A DNA stretch of 64,000 bases from positions 45,042,967 through 45,106,966 of the forward strand of contig NC_064437.1 in assembly GCF_023343835.1 (NCBI RefSeq), given 5' to 3'. The notes under the pieces are model-generated. The model searched no databases, was not told the DNA's origin, and worked only from the letters and a program-made list of their open reading frames with translations. Of this stretch, positions 55,633 to 64,000 are shown in pieces. The position numbers and the translations under genes are program-made. The stretch's first letter is position 1, and every line of letters begins with the position of its first letter. Origin of the DNA: Lagopus muta (taxonomy: Eukaryota > Chordata > Aves > Galliformes > Phasianidae).

Positions 55633-58600
55633 AATCAATATATGATTTGGTCTTATCTGGGAGATTTCTTAAGGTTAACTCAGCAAGCTGAGTCTGTTTA
55701 TTTAAGGTTCCTTGATGCGTCTCTTGTGATAGCACCTCCCAGAGCTGTATTAATCAGCATTGGTCTGGGCAACCCCAGGCTGGATGTGAATGTCCACAGT
55801 AAGCAGCTGTTTGTGGGTTCAGACCGCTGTAATCTCATGGCTGAGGCACTCACCACTGCACCTGCTGCTAGGGGAGATGCTGTGAGCTGCTCTGCACTAC
55901 AGAGAACTGGGCCAAACTGTGGTTCCTTGCCTCAGGGGAAGCACTGGAGGGATTTGTGCACATAAATAGCATGTGGAAAAACAAGGGCAAATCAATAGCA
56001 ATCAAATGATATAGTCTGCATCCTCACTGAAGAGTGAAAATGACAGGAGTTGCAAACCATACATAACAGCTAGCAGAGCTTTGACTTCAGCTCATGTTTT
56101 CGGATGTGACAGTGATGCTCACATGGTACCCTGATGTGGATTTAGCTACTGGCTTACCTCTGCTGTGTAGGTACTACTGCTTGAAGAAAATGCATTAATT
56201 CTGGCACATGACCCTCAGTTTGTTCTCAGTCAGCACACACCTGCTGCTAGCAGCATGCGGCTGTAGTTGGGTTCTACCATCAGGACAGCCTGGTGCCCCA
56301 GGCAGAGCCAGGCCTGTCTGAGTGCTGTGAGAGGTGGCAGCTCCACACCTTCCCCCTGCCCAGGCTCCCATGGAAGCTATGGTTTCAGTTGCTGTGACAC
56401 ACATCTTGCACAAGCAGCTTCATGAAGAGCAAACCAGTCACCAGACCACCTTTGTAAGAAAAACATCTAAGAGGCTTTCTGCCCGGTCACCATTCAGCAG
56501 AGCCTGTTGCAAACCAGTTTCCTTCTCTGCTGCCTCCTGTATGTTCAGAGCAACCTGCAGCAGAGCAAAACTTAGTGTAGGTATTTCCAGCCACGTGACT
56601 GACTGCTTGCGACTGTCACATGTAGAAGGAGTGTGCCCTGCTGCTTTAGCCAGGGCTATTCTTAGCAGGCAGGCAAGGAATAGAGAGGCAGTGCACATAC
56701 TCCAACTTCTGTTATTCACAGATTGAGTCACTTTTTGGCACCCTCGCTAAAGAACTTGGCTCACAAACTGTTTGCTCCTCTCCTCAGAAGCGCTTGTACC
56801 ATGCAGCCATTCCACATGGCACAGGCCTCAGCACCATGCCATCCCTGAGGCACTCAGAACAATGTTCACCAGTGGGACAGCCCTATGGCACAAGCTGATG
56901 TTTTCAAAGAAAAGTGGAGCTTGCTAAGATGCACTGAAAATTACTGAGAAGGAAAAGAAGCTCGCCTAAGTATAAATATACTTATGTATTTGAACACCAT
57001 ATACATTTTAGTTTGGCCTAAGTGTGATCTAGTACAGAAAGAGAGTTATTGTTTTGCAGAAATCAAGTGATAATACTTTGCACATGCGTTTATTGTCTTC
57101 TCTCCCCAGCTTCTGCTCTTGTTGGCAGGTCAAGGTGCCAGGCACTTCAGGCATATCTCCTAGAGCAAAGCCAGCACAGCCTCGCTGCTCAGCAGGAGCC
57201 AGCTCCCTTCATGGTCCTGGTGCTTATCTTGGAGCACAGCAGGATGGGGGAGGACACCACTCATCTCATGCCTGCAGAAGCACAGTGGTAGTGACACTTG
57301 CAGAGCCCTTTAGATTGTAACACACAGTTAGGAAACAAGCATGAAGAGAAAAAAATAATCACATTTTTCCCCCCTTGTTCAGGATATGCTGGTATTTCCT
57401 CCTAATGAAAATAGGCTTGCAAACATTCTCTTTTCCTCATTAAAACAATTTTTAATTACAATTAATATACTTATTATACTTAATATCTGGAATCTTTTGA
57501 AAGGTGAAAGGATACAGAAATCTTAACTTTTACTGAAGCTTCAGAGGGCTCTTTGGGAAAAGGCTTGTGATGAAGCTTCACACAGTAGCCTCAGTGCTGT
57601 TAACTTCCTGGCTCCCCACTGCCTCCAGCTGCACACCAAAGGGGCCTCTGCCTGCTCAGGTACCTGTGAACATTTTGTGGTAATTCCCTCAAGCTTCATC
57701 CTCCACTCTCCTTCAGAGTACTGGTAAACTTAACTGCTTTCCCCTTCATTTACTGAGAATCCCTTCTCAGGCTGCAGTACAGACAGTAACTTTGTTGTCT
57801 GCTGCTCATCTGCTCTGCCCCTCTTCTTTTCAGGGTAATTGCCTCTAATTACAGCCAGCAAGGCAGACATAGATTGAGCTCTGGGGAGTTCACTGAGCAG
57901 AGGAATGGGAGAAAAAAAGCGAATCACTTTTTATATTTAAACTGATCAACACTTCTTTGCAAACAAACATTTTCATTAAACATACCTCCTTCCAAAATGG
58001 ATCTGTTTGCCATGGCATACCAGAGCTTGAAAAAACCCATCTGAGAAACTAATGACATTCAGGGAAAAAACTCATCTAGGTGGCTGGTCAACATTTTTAC
58101 GCTTGTCAAATGACTGCTGTGAAGTCCACTGATTTCCTGTCACAGCATCAAACTCCAGTTTGACAGAAATGGAAATTATTTGAATTATTCTAGTATTTGG
58201 CAGCTGCTTAGAAATCCAGGTGGAACCAGTCACAGTTAATTATAGATGAGAGCAAAAAAAAACCCAAACCAAACCAAACCAAACCAAACAAAACAACAAA
58301 CCCAAAAAATTACAAACTACAAAAACAAAATCCAACCACCATTCTATGTAGCCACAGACACAAGACAGCAGCTGTAATCTTTAATTATTATCTCTCCCAA
58401 AAGAGTTAGAAGTATATGCATGCTATTATACTGAATTCACGTTCTATGTACCAACTATCTTTTGTTAACATTACTTCTTTCCTTTTTGGAGGAAAAGCTC
58501 AACACGAATCTTACTTTCACATGTATGCTTTAAGAAATCAATTTCAAGCAGTCCAAAACTTTTTTTTTTGTGCAAATAATGCTCAGTTGTTGTGAAATAC

Positions 58601-60140
58601 TTTGACAGCTCTATGGAAGTCTGAGATTAACCATTCAACAGACATCTCAAATGATGAGCAGTCCATCAGACTGGCACCTACACATTTAACAGGTAAAAAT
58701 AAACTGTTTCCTTGGAATCAACAAGAAGCTCACCAGACATGGAGCCAGGATGCAATGACATAGTAAACAGTTTGCAGATACTGGAGATATTTTAACGACC
58801 CTTGCTTAATTTACTGTGGTAATAGTTTCTGTTCTGTATCAGGTGTCCTGGAGAGAGTTTTGAAAGTAAACCTGAACAAAAAATAATCATGATCTCAGAA
58901 TGACAATCTGAAGCTAGTGATTCCAAATTCTCTCTAATCAGAGCATAAGCCAGCAAGAGGTGTTTAATCTGATTTTTTAACACCAGTCTAAAGCCCATCT
59001 GTGTAAACTGTGTTTTATTTCTTCTCATTAAACATCTGCTTTTGCTTTCTGGCTCTGTTTTCAGAAGTTGCACAGAGAAGTGCAAGCTATGGTGGAGGGA
59101 ATAGATTTTCATTCCAAGTTCACATCTCTAAGTAGTCTTGTAACATCCTGGGAAGCAGGCAGTCATGTTCTCTGGAAGCTTTCCCAATCCATGTTTACAC
59201 CACACAAAGCATATACTTGTTCAAGGCTTCCAAAACAAGTTTATTGGCTCCCAGAATGTTAGACCAACAGGTGCCATAAGTGTGCTGCCACTGGTACACC
59301 GGGCCTTACTGCCTCCAGTTCCACTTTCTGCATGAAAGTTTTGGTTTTTCTTCAGAAAGCTGTCCTGCCACATCCACTTCTCTTTTTGAATCTCCTATTG
59401 AACAACTTATCATAATAATATGGTGACAAAGGGCTTCTTATTAAGGACTTTCTAAATTACCAGGTTGATTGAGATTATATAATTTTGAGGGAGGTAAACA
59501 AAGAACTTTCCAGCAGTTGAATACATCTAAAAGTGCATCTGGCTCAACACTAATGGAAGTGTTTCAGCTGGGTTAAGGTCGCAAAAGAGACTTCATAGTT
59601 GCCATTTACAAGTATAATCATGTAACTCCAGGGCAGCAGTATACCTGGTACACTCTTTAAATATCCCCCCCATAGGAATGAGTTTCCTGTACATCCTTTC
59701 AAGTATTAGGTGGCTGAAATCAGTAACTGAAAGCAGTAACAGGTTGAGCGCACAAAAAAGCATGTACAAATTTCAGAAGTTAATTTCACTTTCAGCTGAA
59801 GATGACTGAATGTCTCCAGGTGTGGCAGTGAGCAGTGATGCAGTAAATCAAGTCAATATATAAATCAGTGGAAAAAAACAAGGTGTTGAAACCTGTCCTG
59901 TCAGAGCTAGCTGAGTTCTTTACAAGACATTTTCTCACTTGTTATTAGCAAAAATATTGAAGTGATTTGCCAAAGCAAAAAATCTGAGGCAAACTGATAC
60001 ACCACCTGTTTTTACACCAGTAAAACCCAGCTGTGGGAAAAAGCAACCCTACACCCCAGACTGCTCAGGTATACTACTATGGTCACAGCACTATCAGAGA
60101 TAACAAATCCACCATTTTACACATGAAGTAAAACAAACAT
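55633..60140. other. Non-coding interval
   Basis: No gene is visible. A (CCAAA)n-like run of about six units lies at 58262-58300. ORFs here, such as 55642-55965 and 56334-56726, have no domain and overlap ORFs on the other strand without bias. Confidence 0.5.
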
Positions 60141-63100
60141 TTGCCATCTTTCAAATATTTTATTTTAGTACTTTTAAATATGTTTTAATACAACAAAGAT
60201 ATAAAACAATATATTAATTCAATCTGAGTTTATAATCAAACAATATTTACTTATTTACAATACTTGCTTTAAACTTCACTGGCATACCTTCTAGCCATTA
60301 CATAATACTATTTTCTCTGTCATAGACAAATTAAAGTAACTGCTCAGCGTGAAAACTCATTTTCCTATATCCCTATTATGTTATGGAACATGTACGATGC
60401 AGTTTGTGCTTACTCACATGTGACACGTTTTCCATATTTGACAAAACCAGATTCAAAGAGACAGCAATACCAACTTGCACATTGTCTTCAACTACATAAT
60501 CACTGGGCTAACACATCAGGTTACTGTCCTCCACATTCATCATCTGAAGTTCTTACACTTATTACAAACTGGTTTTAAAAACATGCACGTCACTGAATTA
60601 TGTACATAATGCTCACTGCACCTCTCTCCAGATACAAACAGTAAGTATCCAGGAAACTGCTATAAGCAAAGTTCAGAGTTCACAACAGCATAGTGCTCCA
60701 AGGGCTGTGAGGGTTTTTTTTTTTGGATGCTCTTCTCAATACAACAGGCAAGATAACTGCACAATCACTCCAAAGGCCTTTTTTCCACTCCCCCCCACCC
60801 CCCCAAGAAACACAGTTTCAAATAAAAAAAGTGGCAACGTCAAAGATGCATCAGAAGGAGTGAAGTCTATTAATCATCAGTGGTCTAGCAATCCTTGTTT
60901 CATAGTCTATATGCACAAAATAATTCAGAGGACAAGCTGGCTCACTGCTAGGAGTTCTGCTGAATTGACTTTGTACTTAAAGATTCTGGTGTTTTCTATA
61001 GTTACAGGTCAAGTTTTTATAAAGAATCCTAGATTATTAAAAAAGTAAAATCAAAAAGCCACAGAAGTAATACTACCTGCAAATTCCAACAAACTCCCCA
61101 ACTTTACAGTATAAACCACATGGACTGGACAGATGGAATACTATTTGTCACTTATTACAGACTACTTCTCTTTTGCTTCTCATCCGAAAAACCTACTTTT
61201 TTTTCTTTTTTCCCAAAACATCTTCTATTTCTTCAATCGGATACTTAATGATTACATTTCAGCTCCACAATAGTTTTGATGCTTGAAAACCTCAGTGGAC
61301 TTTAGTAGACCAAAAACCTGGCTAAACGGTAATGGACAAGTGGAGCACCTAAGTGTGCAAGTGTTACTAAAAAAACAAAAACAAACAAAAAAACAACCCA
61401 CAAACCCAACACCAAGGAGATACTGACTGTTGCAAAGACTTCTTTTGATGTCCGAGTTCTACCCTTCCATCTTCTCTTTAAATATTTTCTTTGGTACTGC
61501 ATGAGAAACTACATGAAGTGCCCTCATACAGAAAATAGGATCCTAGGAACCTGCACTTCAGTGCTTGTTGGAGGATTTCAAGTATTTCTTCATAACATTT
61601 AACATGTTTTTTTTCTGTTCTGAATTTTTTATTTTTTTTATTTAAAAAAAAAATGTTGTTCTCTCAAGACAGTTAGATACAAATTTATTGGAAATTCTAC
61701 TGGAATGTTTTCTTTGATAGCAGATAAGGGGAAAAAAAGGAAAAACTGAAAAGAAAGTGACATTACCTACTCCCATTACTCTATCATACACAGGATGCAC
61801 TTGGCCTAATCCAAGGAAATGCATAAACTAAAATGACAACCCTCACTAAAATCAGAATATTTAATGACTTGCTTACACATTTAATCTTATAATTTGCTTC
61901 ACCACGAGCAGTATACTTACAGGATCCAATTCTTGCTAGTCTTGAGCATTTGAAAACTACCTACATTTCCATACCAAAGCTCTGCATTAGTGTTATCTTG
62001 TTTGCCAAAGGACATAAAAATAATTAACACATATGGAAGTTTTTAATATCATTATTCAAGAACAGCTGAAGTCCAGGAAGGCCAATCTAAGAAGCTGTGT
62101 CATGAGGTACATGGAAGATGAGTTACATGAGTGGCTGTGCCTATCACCTTCAGGTCTGTGCACACATATACTTATTTTCAGACATTCCCTACATACAACA
62201 CCAAAGTGGTAACAAGGAAGATCTTAAGACTACTTTCAAGTTTCCAAAGTTGCTAGATAAAAGAAGCGAGGGGGTACTCCCACAGACAAAAGAAGGTGAC
62301 TTGGCACAAAAGGGATGCAGCAAGCTGAAAGAGAGCAGAAACTGGTGCACCAATGCAAGGGAGGACAGACGGGCCTCAACATATTTAGCATTAAATCCAA
62401 GTCTCGATGCCCTGCTGCCATTTCCTCAAAAAGGCTTGTCAGCAGCAGAGTAGCAGCAAAATGCTTTTAACACACTGACTGCAGAGAAGAGGTACAGAAT
62501 TTTAAGCCTGTCAGTCATTTGCAACTTGTTTCCACCTCATTAACAATAAACCTTTCATTACCAGCTCTTCAGACTGACTGTGATCTTTTACTACATTAAA
62601 TCAGAATTTCTGTCTTCTATCAATTTCAAGCTTTCCTCTTCTATGATTCCAGATAGACAAAATGAACTTCCAAGACAGAAGAGCACAGTTACCCTGGCAG
62701 TGTTTTGATGCACTTCAGTTCTCACCAAACCAACCTCTATTTATTACTTATCTCAGATATTTAGCAGCAAGCAAAACAGCCTGAACAGAAGAACAAACTT
62801 CCTTTAAAGAACACTAATAGGCAACGTTGATTTAAAACATGGAAGAGAATCTGAAAAATTAAATTAGAACAAAAAGAGAAGCCTTACGTTTCAAAGAATC
62901 CAAACTTCATTTTAAAAAACGTTGAAATGATAGCTCTACTTTATGTAAACATTGTTACACGGGGCTGCACTTGAAAATTCTCCTGTATGCCTAAATTGCA
63001 AAATATTTTTTTTCAATCTAGACACAGCTGTGCCAGCCAGCACTGACATGTTTCTTGTCAGAATCAATGGCTTTGCAAGTCTAATAGCATACACCTCCAC

Positions 63101-64000
63101 ATCAGAACTCAGAATACAACCCTGCACATCCTGAGAACAGATCCTTTGCTAGAGTTTAAAAAACAGCATTCATAACTGCACGTGCATTGCAAAGATAAAT
63201 TTAAGTTAACAAACAGAGCTCTTTGATTATAAAGTCTCAAGAGGAATGTTCAAACTGCCTTTCTGAAATCAGAAAGATAAGGACAGCAAGTGAATGTCTT
63301 TCAGAGTTTTGTTTTTTTTCCCCTTAAGCGTAAGCATATTTCACCAATCTGGATGGCAAGAGCCACGAGGCTATGGCAGACTGAACAATACAGAATTCTT
63401 GAAATTTTACTAAAAATTGGAATGTTATAAATATAAAGTCTGCAGAATAGTATGATCTATGTGTACTCATTACAGGTGGCAGATACTTCAAGATGCACAA
63501 TTTCTCTGTGAAATAGGAACTAAATTAATTTACAAAAGTAATACATCACAAAGAGTGCACAATGGTCAAGACGGTGTAATCCAGGTTTGTGAAAGAAATA
63601 CACTGCAGAGAAGTGCAAAATTCCAAAATTTCTTCTCTATGCAGACATAATGGTCATCAAGACAGCTTGAACTAAGCCAGAACTAATTCATGCTACTTTC
63701 CAAGTCTGACTTAAGCCATGACATGCCACCTACAACAGATTAAAATGGCTCCATCATTTTTATGGCTTGCACCTTCTACCTATCAATCAGTTTTCATTGA
63801 GAATAAATGTGTTTCAAGCCTCTACAGTCAACGTTAGTGTTGTCAATGTTAGTGTTGTCCACTCACAAACCACTGAATAAGAAATCACTATGTAATCCTT
63901 GCTTTCACATTATGGAGTGTGCTATTTTTTAACAACCAAAACTCAACTGCTTATGGTACTTCTATCTTTCAGAGTAGCAAATGAGCAACTTAATTAATAA
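60141..64000 (-). other. Possible long 3'UTR of the next gene (SAMD8 expected)
   Basis: A minus-strand AATAAA at 60164-60159 lies in an AT-rich block, and the 3.8 kb above it to the window end has no credible ORF on either strand. Vertebrate synteny (from memory) places SAMD8, transcribed in the same direction as VDAC2, on this side, and long 3'UTRs are usual for that gene. No SAMD8 coding exon is in the window, so this is inference from position plus one poly(A) signal. Confidence 0.35.

Overview
This is vertebrate nuclear DNA, most likely from a galliform bird such as chicken. It holds two intron-containing genes with GT-AG introns and CpG-island promoters. At least eight CR1 LINE fragments lie between them, some keeping the CR1 3' end (ATTCTATGA type), and no mammalian SINE was seen. 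The two genes are COMTD1 (+ strand, CDS 15747-21660, 7 exons, 260 aa) and VDAC2 (- strand, CDS 42337-36409, 8 coding exons, 283 aa). The pair converges tail to tail across about 13.5 kb. From recalled vertebrate synteny, ZNF503 should lie to the left and SAMD8 to the right.

Layout. 1-15.6 kb: non-coding flank with CR1 fragments, a probable hAT relic, an (AT)n tract, a (TAAAA)n tract and a pair of diverged unclassified repeats. 15.6-21.95 kb: COMTD1, from CpG island to poly(A) signals. 22-35.4 kb: gap between the genes with a cluster of antisense-oriented CR1 pieces (27.3-28.7 kb), a sense CR1 (29.6-30.1 kb) and a small orphan CpG island with a good CTCF-like motif (about 32.1 kb). 35.4-46.8 kb: VDAC2, with its 3'UTR, eight coding exons, a 5' intron of about 3 kb and a GC-rich promoter island. 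46.8-60.1 kb: non-coding with one CR1 copy. 60.1-64 kb: AT-rich sequence with no credible ORF, ending at a minus-strand AATAAA; it may be the 3'UTR of the next gene (SAMD8 expected).

Both reading frames were rebuilt exon by exon, and every junction keeps phase. COMTD1 is a class I, metal-dependent catechol/CCoA-type O-methyltransferase with an N-terminal membrane anchor. VDAC2 is the mitochondrial outer-membrane beta-barrel channel. The genes are neighbours but show no sign of shared regulation. I found no new multi-gene system here. The most useful observations concern splice architecture, the cysteine-poor VDAC2, the metal-ligand set of COMTD1, and regulatory candidates in the gap.
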